Source: Bathymodiolus brooksi (taxonomy: Eukaryota; Mollusca; Bivalvia; Mytilida; Modiolidae). Taken from it: a stretch of 64,000 bases of DNA. Numbering within the stretch: the first letter of the stretch is position 1; the number at the start of each line of letters is the position of its first letter. This document shows, piece by piece, positions 1 through 10,743 of this stretch. The stretch lies in NCBI GenBank assembly GCA_963680875.1, contig OY804576.1, positions 72,235,668 to 72,299,667 on the forward strand, written 5' to 3'. The notes beneath the pieces are model-generated. The model did no database searches and was not told the DNA's origin. It saw only the letters and a list, made by a program, of their open reading frames with translations. The translations under genes and the position numbers were made by a program.

Positions 1-330
1 CCTGTATTTGGGATCTTTTGCATCATATCGATGTTGGCTCATCCTACTTCGCAATGTTTGACGAGTTTCACCAACATACAAAAGTCCACAGAGTGTACAT
101 TCTATGCCGTAAATGACATTTTTAGTAGAACAGTCCAGAGGGTCAAACGATTTGGTGTAGTAAGTTTTTCCAGTTAAATTACTTGTAAATTCAGGAGAAG
201 CTATTAGCATGACGCATGTTTTACAAGTATTAATTTTGTCAGTTTTTATTTTGCAAGTAGTAATGCATGGAGAAGAGTCACAAGTACCTGGAGATTTAAG
301 ACAGTCTGAAATATTAATAGAACACGATTT
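1..330 (-). mobile_element. Penelope-like element, GIY-YIG endonuclease fragment
   Basis: The minus strand is open from about 330 down to position 1 and runs out of the window. The translation has paired cysteines (TCDSSPCITTCK, NTCKTC), then NVIYGIECTLCGLLYVGETR and QTLRSRMSQHR. This is the GIY-YIG nuclease signature with the Cys-rich lead-in usual for the endonuclease that follows the reverse transcriptase in Penelope-like elements. No RT is attached upstream, because the decayed end of a LINE abuts it near 330. It is therefore a 3' fragment or a product of nested insertion. The domain call is secure. Assignment to a Penelope element rather than another GIY-YIG protein rests on the motif style and on other Penelope copies in the window. 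Confidence 0.72.
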
Positions 331-905
331 TAAAATTTGATACGAATCTGAAGTTTTGAAATAATAATTACCCTCTTAAATGAAGGAACCACTGAACTTA
401 TATTAGAAAATAATTCTTTACGACACTCATCCAATTTAGGACATTTTAAAATGAAATGTATTTCATCCTCTGGTTCTATATTACAGAGAGGACATATTCT
501 CTTTTCCACTAGAAGTTTGATGTATCTACCCCTTTCAATATTCAGGTTACTGTTGCTTATTCTAATTTTAACAAATATAGATAAAGCAAATTTATCCACA
601 TCAGAGTGTAAAACTTTCTCCATTTTGTAACTATTTTTTAATTTCCTATTAGTTCGCAGTTTATTACCACCATTTTTATTATCATGATTAAACAATAATT
701 TTTTCCAATGGTTAATATATCTGTCTTCTAGTTTGATTGATAAAGAGTGTAATAATTTAGACTTAGAAAATGTACATTGATTCACCCAAACATGAGTAAA
801 CCCAATTTCAGCTAGTAAAAGTTTTATTTTAGAACATAAGCCATCTTTACGCAAGGTGTTTTCTTGGTATGAATGATAAATTAAGCTATTTGCATTTGCG
901 CTCAA
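330..905 (-). pseudogene. LINE ORF2 C-terminal region with Cys/His knuckle
   Basis: This 191-codon frame has a basic region (NHWKKLLFNHDNKNGGNKLR) and a CPLCNIEPEDEIHFILKCP motif, a C-x2-C-x8-H-x4-C knuckle found at the end of the RT protein in many invertebrate LINEs. It continues the RT above it after a break near 950-1145. Similar C-terminal pieces recur at 8266-8851 and 43500-43700. Confidence 0.72.
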
Positions 906-1144
906 AAGATGAAGCCAATAATTAATAGTAGCTTTTATAGTACAAAATAAAGGGCGAATAACCCAAGTTCCGATAATACAGCAATATGTGTTGCTGACTT
1001 ATGAACTCCTAATACAAATTTGGCAAATTTTATTTGTGTTTTATTTGGAACAAAGGAATCATATTTTGCTTCAAAATTTAAATTTCTTTTAATTAGGATA
1101 TCAAGAAACCATATTTCACTACAATATAAAAAAATGGGTTTGAC

Positions 1145-2678
1145 TCAAGCATCAAAGAGTCTTAGATGTGAAAAGGCATTCAGTTTTTCTGAATATAGTG
1201 TTTTGCGAATACAGAACATTGCCTTAGAGGCTTTCTTTGACAAATAATGTATAGCAAATGAAAAAGAACCTGAGGGTTTAAATATAATTCCTAAATATTT
1301 ATATTCTGACACAAGTTCTAGAGACTGCTCTTCAAACGAAAAATTGTAACCCTTCAACACTTTGCCTGATTTATTAAATATCATAACTTTTGTTTTTTGT
1401 ATGTTTACTTTAAGATTCCATTGATCACAATACAATTTGAGATTATCTAATAATGTTTGTAAACCATTTGCTGACTGTGACATCAGCACAATGTCATCTG
1501 CATATAACAAACAAGATATAGATTTCCCATTTATACTAACTGGATCACACTCTAAATTAAAATGCTCAACTAAATCATTCATATAGACCGAAAAAAAGAC
1601 GGGTCAAAACACACCCTTGTTTTACTCCAATACCTAATGGAAAATGAAACATTATTATACATGTCTTCTATTATATTTAAGAAATGTCCCCTGATATTAT
1701 ATCTGTTCAGTTTAAACAAAAGTGCTTGTCCATTAACAGTGTCAAAAGCCTTTTTCAAATCTACAAAACAAGCAAAAAGATATTTGTTATTTTTTGAAAA
1801 ATTATCAATAAGGGACTTGAGTGTAAATATATGATCACTAGTTCTCGCCCCCCTTTTAAATCCTATCTGTTCTGGACATATAATATTATTATTTTTTAAT
1901 ATTTTTCTAATCTATTAAACAAAATTCTTGTAAACAACTTACTGAGGCAACTAGAAATTGCTATACCTCTATAGCAAGATGGGTCATTTGTACTACCACC
2001 TTTAAAAAGGGGCTTAATAAAGTTTTCTCTCCAAGTAGAAGGATATTTTCCTGATTTTAGAATAAGTTTAAAAATGTCGACATGTAATATATAATTCGTA
2101 TTACATGATACCTTTATCATTTCATTACATATACCATCAAAACCACATGATTTTTTATTTTTCAAACCTTTTGCTGCTTTAAATAACTCCTCAGCTGTTA
2201 TATCAACATTTAACACATCATTATTGCAGAGAATATAATTATTCATTGAATCCACCTCAAAATTATTATCATATCTAACATTCATTAAATTGTGAAAATA
2301 TTTACACCATTCCTGTGGAGCAATAGTACTACTGGGATCTTCATTACATTTATCTTTTAGTTTATGAACCACTTTCCAAAATTCAGTTGGGTTTTTATCA
2401 GAAGTATCTAAAAGATTATTAAGTAATTTTGCTTTAAAGGCTCTATACTTTTTACGTAGCAATTTATTATATTGTTTCTTCTCAAATAATACCTTATGTC
2501 TCAGGCCCCGCTGCCATGGGGATTTATTTAATAAACGGCCTAAACTTTTTACATGTCTCAATTTTATTTTACATTCGTCATCATGCCATGGCTTATTTTG
2601 TTTTGTTTTCTTTTTTGATTTTTGCAAAACAGCATTTTTATAGACAGCTCTACTGATTTCCTGAAACGTCATCTTCAT
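1145..2678 (-). pseudogene. LINE reverse transcriptase domain
   Basis: The 260-residue piece (2678-1896) carries the RT N-terminal region: KPWHDDECK, NPTEFWKVVHKLKDK, KKSCGFDGICNEMIK, and STWRENFIKPLFKGGSTNDP followed by CYRGIAISSCLSKLFTRI. Below it, with stops, come the FACFVDLKKAFDTV block, a VKQGCVLT block, and then LLYADDIVLMS with the catalytic YADD, followed by the thumb region (YKYLGIIFKPSG). At least two frame breaks (near 1860 and 1580) disable it. The first four or so residues of the open frame at 2678 come from the Penelope insertion, not the LINE. Confidence 0.85.
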
Positions 2679-3200
2679 CTGAGAAACAGGCTACTGGACC
2701 AGGGCTATAAAAAGATTCGCCTTATTCGATCTCTTAAAAAGTTTATATTCCGATACCAAGATCTTGTCGAAATATATTCCGTCTCTGCAGAAACGATTAT
2801 AAGCGATGCATGTTCACTATGTGAAAATGTATAACGATAAAGAAGTCAAGAAAAATGTCAAGGATATTTTTTTATCAATGTGTGACGTAAAAGTGTCTTT
2901 GACATTTACGTCAACGAATATGGTACTGCTTTGACAACTATTTTACCTATTTTGTTCCTGTATATAAATACTGTTATAGTGACAGTCGGAACCTTTGAAC
3001 CGTAATGAGAGCGGGAGGTTTGGCGCCTTAAAATCTGATTCAACCCACCATTTCTTTAGAAATGCCTGTAACAAGTCAGGATCATTACGTTTTCACAGTT
3101 TTCCGGTTGTTGACTGATTTTGTCTGTTTATATAATTATCAGTTTTGACTTTCCCTTTGTAAGATTGTTCGGAGTTCGGTAATTTTGTTATTACCCTTAT
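2655..3200 (+). mobile_element. Penelope-like element 3' fragment inserted in LINE
   Basis: On the plus strand the sequence opens with coding for LKRHLHLRNRLLDQGYKKIR and LKKFIFRYQDLVEIYSVSAE, matching the extreme C-terminus of a Penelope RT, then a stop and about 370 bp of 3' sequence. It ends at a perfect hairpin, GGTAATTTTGTTATTACC (3178-3195). Related sequence recurs at 53419-54010 and 63577-64000 in the opposite orientation, and as shorter tails at 47335 and 51000. The insertion splits the LINE between its endonuclease and RT. No target duplication is evident. Confidence 0.78.
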
Positions 3201-3229
3201 CTACCCAGAGCTGCATTTCTAAGATTTGT

Positions 3230-4403
3230 AGAAAAATTTGTTTCAATTTCATTTATATCTGAAACAATACCACTTTCATCATGGCCAAAACCTGAACAAA
3301 TGTTTTCGTTTGTAGCAGATATATTATCAATTATACCCTTGAAATTAGTGCAACTCAAATTAGCAGTAAATTGTTCTTCTACAGATTTTGACCATTTAAT
3401 ATTTATAGGTTTTGGTCTCAGAGTTAATTCAGGTTCATTATTTTAACAGTAATAGGACAGTGATTAGATAGGTTGGGGTCAAAATCACCCACATGGAAAC
3501 TAGTAATATTTTTCAAAAAGGATGCACTGCATATACAATAGTCATTAATAATTACACCACTGTAGTTAAAATATGTGGCTTTACCAACTGAATTTCCTAG
3601 GGTTCTTCCATTCAAAATTCCTAACTGACTGTCACTACAGAGTTCAATAATTGATTTTCCATAATTATTAGTATTTTGGTGCACCTGAGTATTTCTCAGA
3701 ACATGAACACTTGTCTGTAATGTAATTATTTGGCAAAAAACTATCAAAGTATATTATCAGAGTCATTAATGATAAAATCATGTTCATCACAATTTATATG
3801 CGCATTTAAGTCACCCATCAGCATGATGTCCCCTCTTAAGCTATATTTGGCAATATCAGCTTCCAATTTTGAGAAGATTTGTTTATCTAAATCCCTCTTT
3901 TTTACAAATGAAGAGTTAGATGGTGAAATATATAAAAAAAAAAACAAATAAATAAATCCCTTTCTAAGCCAAAAAAAATGTGCATTCAACTTAAACCACA
4001 TTATCTCCGTCATAGATTTATCTACTAATGTTATCCCAGTTGATATTTGTCTTTTAATAAAGACTGCAAGCCCACATCGTTTTTTACTGGATTCATTACT
4101 TCTACAATTTATGTAGCATTTATAATTATCATATGAAAACGGATCACTTAAACTAGTATGTGTTTCGGACAAAAATACAATGTCAGATTTCATGATTTCA
4201 TTAAAATACTCATCCTCAAGTTTACAAGTTTTAGCTCCACTGGAATTCTTGAAAATACCATTTACATTCCATCCACTGATGGATAATTGTTTTGAAGTTT
4301 TAATACACATGATATTTATTCTAAAATAAACAATGGCAAATGTAGTACACAGTAATACTAAAGATGATGGAAAAATATATGTATATAAATGAATCATTTG
4401 CAA
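3230..4403 (-). pseudogene. LINE apurinic-like endonuclease domain
   Basis: Minus-strand reading gives ISGWNVNG, then SDIVFLSETHT, then MLMGDLNAH, and after a frameshift near 3745 LSNHCPITVKI. These are successive blocks of the exonuclease-endonuclease-phosphatase fold used by LINEs to nick target DNA (N, E, GDLN, SDH). The last block has Asn in place of the usual Asp before His. The piece continues with stops to about 3230, where the Penelope insertion begins. Confidence 0.8.
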
Positions 4404-4639
4404 ATGTCAAAAAAAAAAAACAACTACATTTGAAAGGCACTCAATATTGCTCTTGTTATATTTGTTGCCAAAAGTTTTGGATTCGGACTGACCAAGTTAT
4501 TGTCACGATAAGTATGCGGATCATTCCTGTTTGGTGTCCTCTGGTGGTATATTGGACGAGGATAGTTGTCACGGTTCTCATGATATGGTCTGCGATGACC
4601 GCTTTGGTAATTTTATGACTGACGAACCAAATTTCCCAC

Positions 4640-5536
4640 CTTAAATAAGCATTTCTTTAAATTAGATGCAAGCACACTAGTACCTTGTGGTGATAGACGG
4701 ACAGCATCTTTCTACAAATTCACACAAACTCTACCATCATTAATAAAGTTAGAGGTGAAACTGATTCTAATATTATTCACTTTACTAAACCTGGATTTTA
4801 TTTTCTCATTAGACTCTGCTACTTTCTCATTTAACCTTTCGTATTTAACAGGTGTAACACATGAAAGCAATAGACAATCGGTCTTCTTCAGCAGCTTGTT
4901 AACTGCGAATTTAATACTCATATAAAGCATCATCAGCTGAACACACCTTCAGATCATTGATTCCTATATGAAGAACAACAGTATTGGCATATGATATATT
5001 ATCACTAAACTTTTGTGTTTCAATTGCTGTATAAGCTACTTGCTTAAACCCTTTCCTTTGACTTTGTGAATTCCTAAGTAACCTCTGAATATCAATTTCT
5101 CTACATATTGAATCATGTAGCATTAGTATATCATATTTTCATATTTTCCACTTTTACTAGAGCCAAGATTATTGTTGTCGGTATGAACATTTACTGTTGT
5201 TTTATCATATATGTTATTCTCCGTTGTTGAAGTTGTAGAACTACTAGAATTTGATACATTTGTATGCATTTCACTTGGTTGTATCGAACGATTGCTTGAA
5301 ATAATATGCGACTGATTTATCAAACGTGTATTTTCAAGCTGAGAGTTATTGTCACTAGATACTAAAGGACTAGGAGTGACATTTGTATCATGTTGAGAAT
5401 CTTTATCATGAGGTATTTTAGAATTGTGGGTTACAGTCTGCAAAGCACCACCTTTTACCTCATATACAAAATTTTGTATCCTGTCTTGTAGGTTTTGTAT
5501 GATTTTATCTTTGTCGTGTAATGTTTCATCATACAA
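4640..5536 (-). pseudogene. LINE ORF1, SGNH/GDSL esterase-like part
   Basis: A Ser/Asn/Thr-rich linker (5536-5123) leads into a domain with SGNH-hydrolase blocks: LHDSICREID (nucleophile Ser after Asp), then VLHIGINDLK (the GxND block), then KDAVRLSPQGT near 4690, where the catalytic DxxH block would lie. The last block shows Arg where His is expected, and an in-frame TAG stands just before it, so this copy is probably inactive as an enzyme. Esterase-type ORF1 proteins are known from CR1-group LINEs. The tail after the domain is rich in Asn, Arg and Tyr and may bind nucleic acid. Confidence 0.66.
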
Positions 5537-5597
5537 AGTTCATAGCTTAGTATTGGTGTCTTCGGTACACTTTAATGAAAAATTGAAATGTTCATTA

Positions 5598-6784
5598 TCA
5601 AATCTCTATATTTATTTTCTCTGTTCTTAATCCCTGAATTTCTGTTTGTAACTCTCTCATTTGTATGCTATGTTCAACTTTGAGTTTTGCCAGTACATCA
5701 CAACTTCCCCTTTCATTACTTTCAATTTTCTTATTCAAGTTTTCAATAATTTTATCCTCTTTAAATTGATTTTCATACGGATTAACTACACATGTTTTTT
5801 TTCTGCAATTCATTAATCTGGTTGCAAACTTTATTCACGGCTGGAATAATTCTATCTTTAATCATCATTTGAAATTCCAGACTATTGGACGCCCATTCAG
5901 AAATTTTGACCACTGATGTTTCAATGACATTTAGACGCTGATTATATGTTTTTAAATGACCATCAAGTCGTTTGTCCATAAGACCCTCCAGATAATCAGT
6001 TGAGAGCATACGCAGATTATCGTCTGGGATATTATTTGTGGAATCTTTTTCATCTGTACTAGTTTCTCCCACTTTTGTACTTTGAGGTACAGGTATGTTT
6101 ACCATACCAGAGTTTTTATCAGTGTTTTCTATACATTTGGGCAATTGCTTGGTGCCCTGCACTACAAGTGTACTCTTAGCTTGGTCGGTCACAGTACAGC
6201 ATTTAAGCATTGTTTCATCAGTGTCCTGACTTGATGAGTCAGTTACTTGTACAGTGAGGGTTAACTTCATCAGTTTTTACACTTGTCAAATATTCATTTA
6301 CTAGACTTAAACACTGTTCGAAGATGTTATCACAAAAAAGTTCATAGCCTTTGCCCTGTATCATGATTTTTCCAGTAGAAAGGTAGAAAATAAGTTTATA
6401 AAGAAAATCATCATCATTTTCAGTTTTGATTGACCTGTCATAAACTGTGAATTCTGTTTGAACAGTGATGGACGACTTGTCCTTAAGATCCCGCCAAGTG
6501 ACATCGAAATTTTACTTACTACCCAAATCAAGAAAAAGAGTTTGTACAGCTGCCTTTATCCAGGCGTGAATTCTTTTTTCAGAAGTTATAAAACATACAC
6601 AATTACTCTGTTTTTTATATATGCTTTTGTCTATTGTTTCAAAAGGTAAGAGTCTTCCATTGTTTGATTTTTGTCTAGCCTTATAAACACCTTGAACAGG
6701 ATAGAGTGTTTTTAAATTTTCAATACTGGTATCAATCTTTATATTCGTATCGTTACTCAAACGACTTTCAGGATTATCGGCCAT
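5598..6784 (-). pseudogene. LINE ORF1, N-terminal and coiled-coil part
   Basis: Three minus-strand open pieces (6784-6512, 6270-5782, 5813-5598) read as one broken protein. The first begins MADNPESRLSND and is basic further on. The middle piece is polar, with a stretch ending NKVCNQINELQKKNMC. The third (ENLNKKIESNERGSCDVLAK and following) is heptad-like and probably a coiled coil. In other LINEs this region drives ORF1 self-association and RNA binding; that role is inferred here from position. Frames change between pieces and stops interrupt, so no intact product is expected. Confidence 0.6.
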
Positions 6785-7035
6785 TTTATACAGGGAATGT
6801 GGACTGGCTAATATGTTACACGTTTATCAATAACTTATTGTTTATATTTATATCTCTCAGTATTTCTTCGTGCACTACATTACACCACTTAGAATATTGT
6901 GTTTGAGATCATTTTATACTGTGCTAAATATGAAAATTATTGGTATTTTTCTTCAGAAAAAATCGTGTGCGTTGATCCACCGGAAGCTAGACCGCGATAT
7001 AACTAAAATATTGTTGAAAGCGGCGTTAAACACCA
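6785..7035 (+). repeat. AT-rich spacer ending in SINE 3' tail
   Basis: No gene is visible. Bases 6988-7033 match the shared SINE tail (gcgatataactaaaatattg, then ttgaaagcggcgttaaacacc) seen whole at 24648, 48232 and 59912. Only the tail is present, so this is a 5'-truncated SINE next to a LINE fragment. Confidence 0.6.
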
Positions 7036-7044
7036 TTATCCCAC

Positions 7045-7865
7045 TCCACTATAAGACTTTTTGCAGATGATATAATTGCATACTTGGTAATTAAATAAAA
7101 CAGCAATGCCATAAACCTGCAAAGATATCTTGATAAACTATCACAGTGGGAACAATTATGGAAGATGGCTTTCCACCCAGATAAATGTAACGTGCTCACC
7201 ATTTCACGGAATAAAACACCAGTGAAATTCAATTATTGCCTTCACGGTCATGTCTGAGAATCAGTTGACAAGGCAAAATATCTGGGAGCTACCATCAGCG
7301 AGGAACTCATATGGGAAAACCACATCAACAACATCTGTTGTAAAGCCAATAAGACTCTTGGTTTCTTGCGTCGCAACCTGATCATCGCTTCAACCTCCGT
7401 TAAAGAAAGGCATACAAATAATTAGTCAGACCATCACTAGAGTATGCCTGTTCTGTATGGGATCCCTATCTTGAATCTGACATTTTATAGAAATGGTTCA
7501 ATGGAGGGCTGCGAGATATGTCACCAATAGACAACGAAATACATCCAGTGTTAGTGACATGCTACAACATCTTAAATGGCACAGCCTCGAAGATCGATGC
7601 AGAGATGCACGCCTTGTCATGATGCATAAAATCCCCCATGACAAGGTGGCAGTCAGGAAAATGTGACAAACTTTCACCACCCCTGAGACACTCCAGAAAT
7701 ATACACTCTCAGTCATATCAGGTCCCATAATGTAGGACACAACAGAGAAAGGCATCATTTTGTCCCTCCCACCATTGTAGACTGGAACCGCCTATCTCAG
7801 ACTCCAGTGCTGAATGACTCAGTCGAGTCCTTCAGGGCTGCCATTACCTCATCTTATCTTTAAAT
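7045..7865 (+). mobile_element. 5'-truncated LINE (RT fingers/thumb and C-terminus)
   Basis: Plus-strand reading begins at RLFADDIIAYL, the catalytic FADD box, and continues with LDKLSQWEQLWKMAFHPDKC, the CNVLTISRNKTP block, KAKYLGATISEEL, TLGFLRRNL and LVRPSLEYACSVWDP. These are the ordered blocks after the active site in CR1/Jockey-type RTs. Stops interrupt at several places and a frameshift follows near 7495. The 3' part (DWNRL, SVESFRAAITSSYL) matches a second copy at 20710-21145, so both belong to one family. Confidence 0.82.
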
Positions 7866-8032
7866 TCACTCCCTGTTTTGTACATATTTTTAAGCTTATT
7901 TTCTTATTGTTACTTTTTTTTCTTTTCTCTTTTTCAACGCAATTCCCTTTACATAATCTTCAAACTGTTCAGCAACTGTACTGTACTGTATATCTTGGTA
8001 AGTATTCATGCACCCACTAAATAGTATAAAAG

Positions 8033-10140
8033 GGTTGACAAGATACAAGATACAATATATTTTATTTTCCAATCAAATTAAAGGACATAAAATACACATA
8101 TGATTTGTAATAATTAAATGTAATTTGAAAACATATTAAGACAATACAGAAAAAAAATACATATTATAAAATAAAATAAAGTTTTGGAGACACACGGTGA
8201 CTCTGAAGATCAAGGGGGAGACAACCCATAAAAGCATAATATTCTAATGTATTTATTATATTATTTTAAGTAATTCTCTGTTTTCTTTCTTTAAGTAAAT
8301 CAATTAATAGTTTAGATGTTAATAAAATAATTTCTTTATCTTCACATGATAGTAACCATATAAATTTATCTTCTGTTGATAAGTTCTCAAAGTTGGTATA
8401 TAACCTTTTTATAATACTAAAATATTTTGCTCTACAGTTATCTAATGGCAAGCAAATCATAAGGAAATGAAACTCATCTTCTATATTTAAATTACATGTA
8501 TTACAAATTCTATCTTAAACCTTCAAACCTTCATACCTGCCTCTTTCTATTCTTAAATGATGGGCACTTATTCCAAATTTTGCATGTTTGTTGTTCTGTC
8601 TTAGAATCAAATTGTAAATATTCTTCAAATTTAAATAAGTTTTTAAATTTTCTATATGTTCTAAGTTTGTTTCCCATATTACCTTGTTTGTTAGTTTCAG
8701 AGTTTAGACTTTCCTTCCATTGATCAATAAATATTTTACTCGACTTCTTTTTAACAATTTGCATTATCTTGTTAGTTGAAATATTGGTATAATTTTGGTA
8801 TAATTTTCTAATTCTAAATATTTTTAAATCAATCGAATACAACTTAGCCATGAATCTTTATTTTTCTCTTCCATATCTGAAGCCAAATTTAGGGCACTAA
8901 TAAGTAATTTGTTTGATTTTTTTTCTTTTACCAAGTAGCACCAATATTTTATCATGTTTATTAATATGTTGTATAGAAATGGAAAGCTGCCCAGTTCTCC
9001 TCTACAAGCAATGTTTGAAGATTTTGTCCTTACTCCAAGTGCATATTTACAAAATTGTGTATGCAATATTTCAATTATTAAGGAGTCTGTTTCTTTTGAG
9101 ATATACTTTATATTGATTTGTTTTTCCCATTTACTTGCCCCATATTTCAGATCCATATAAAGCCAGTGGTTGGATTGTGTGGTAAACAATATGTAGAAGC
9201 GTTTTAGGGCTAGGTATGTCGGTTGAAAAGGACTTCCTTAGATTAAACATGGCTTTAACACCTTTATTATAGAGTTAGTTTTTGTTGCAGCTGAGAAACT
9301 TCCAGAAGCTGCAAAAACTACACCTAAGTATGTGTATTGTTGAACACATTCTATATTTTGCTCTTTAAACTTTATTTCAATATTCTTTATTCGACCTGCT
9401 TTATTGAATACTAATACCTTTGTCTTTTTTATATTAACTGACATTTCAGATTCTGCTGTAAATTTGCCTAACTTATTTACACAGTTTTGGAGACCCTGTT
9501 TAGATGTTGATAAATTGACATCATCGTCTGCATACATAAGGATGTTTAATGCATAGTTATGGAGATCTATAGGGTCACATGTGTTATCAAAGTAGGATGG
9601 AAGATCATTGATATAAATTTTAAATAAAGTATTTACTTAAATTGTCCCCCTGTCTTCCTCCTATTTCTGATTTAGTAAATTCTGTTCTCTGGTTATTGAT
9701 TTTTACACATGTATTTGTTCTATTATACATACTTTTAATAATATTGTAAAATCGTGAGCTGATGGAAGCAGATTTTAATTTATAAAATATATTATGAAAT
9801 GGGACAGTATCAAATACACGTTTGAAATCTACAAAACATGCATATAATGGTTTTGATTCGTTTGTAGCATATTTCTGAATTATAGTTTGTAAAATAAACA
9901 TCTGATCGGATGCTCGACAGCCTTTTACAAACCCAATTTGTTCTCTTCTCGTGATGTCTTTTTCTTTTAAGAAACTTGTAAGTCTGTTATTAAGAATTTG
10001 ATTAAAAATGTTCCCTACTGTGTCCCCAATCGTTATTCCTCTATAATTTGTCGGATCACATTTTGACCCAGACTTGTGAATAGGTGTTATATAGCCACAA
10101 ACCCAAGTGCTGGGATAAGTCTCTGTTGAAGTAGGTCAAT
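8033..10140 (-). mobile_element. 5'-truncated LINE with (GATACAA)-type tail
   Basis: Minus-strand pieces give LYACFVDFKRVFDTVPF (9901-9620), a GGRQGDNLS block, then MYADDDVNLS (9537), VQQYTYLGVVF and C-terminal pieces down to 8266. The element ends at gacaagatacaagatac (8037-8053), a short tandem tail like those left by many LINEs. The endonuclease and ORF1 are absent. Frames break at about 9600, 9200 and 8830. The family resembles the LINE at 330-6784 but is a separate copy. Confidence 0.8.
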
Positions 10141-10740
10141 AATTGGTAGAAGTAGAAGTAGAGGCTGTACAGAAAACTCGTTTTTAAAGTACATGAAATT
10201 TTAATTAAGTAAGTGGATTTGCTTATTACTTAGAAATGTTGCTGCAAACAGTGTATATTTCCGGGTTCAATCAAACAATTTCCTGATTTGTTTAATGTAT
10301 TGGTCGTGCCCTTTCTATCAACACCAAATTCAGCGGCGTGTGAATATTCATGACCTTCACAAAGGTTTGGCAATGACAGGTTAAAATGGTGTAAATGATT
10401 GTTGACATTTGGTTTTAAACACAACTGCATATGAATGGGATTGAGCAACAGGCTATGCCTATACAAGCTCTCTTCTTTTTACATGTACAAGGAATACATT
10501 CAGAAAAAAGTATATAACAATTATATCAATAATATAGGATAATTATGTTCCTTCAATACATGTAATTATATTAAGCACCATTAATACTTCATACATATAT
10601 ATAATAAATTTACAAGGGAAGTGAAATTTGTAAGCTTTCTAAATATTTTAAATAATTAAACTAACGGAAAGTTAAAACAAATTAAGCAAAGCAAAATAAA
10701 TGTATAATATATTGAGAAGAGGGGGGTTGAAAAAAGAAGC
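10140..10740. other. AT-rich spacer, nothing recognised
   Basis: About 600 bp of AT-rich sequence between two minus-strand LINEs. Short open frames show no domain, conserved motif or splice pattern. Confidence 0.5.
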
Positions 10741-10743
10741 ATC

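Larger units (their letters stand above)
330..6784 (-). mobile_element. Nearly full-length decayed LINE with SGNH-type ORF1
   Basis: On the minus strand, from high to low coordinates, there is an ORF1 region (about 6784-4640), an apurinic-type endonuclease (4403-3230), a reverse transcriptase (2650-1145) and a C-terminal Cys/His knuckle (905-330). ORF1 with coiled coil plus esterase-like domain followed by EN and RT is the layout of CR1-like LINEs. All parts carry stops and frameshifts, so the copy is dead. It is interrupted at about 2655-3200 by a plus-strand Penelope fragment. The 3' end meets an unrelated Penelope endonuclease fragment near 330, and no poly(A) or microsatellite tail was found there. 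Confidence 0.85.
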
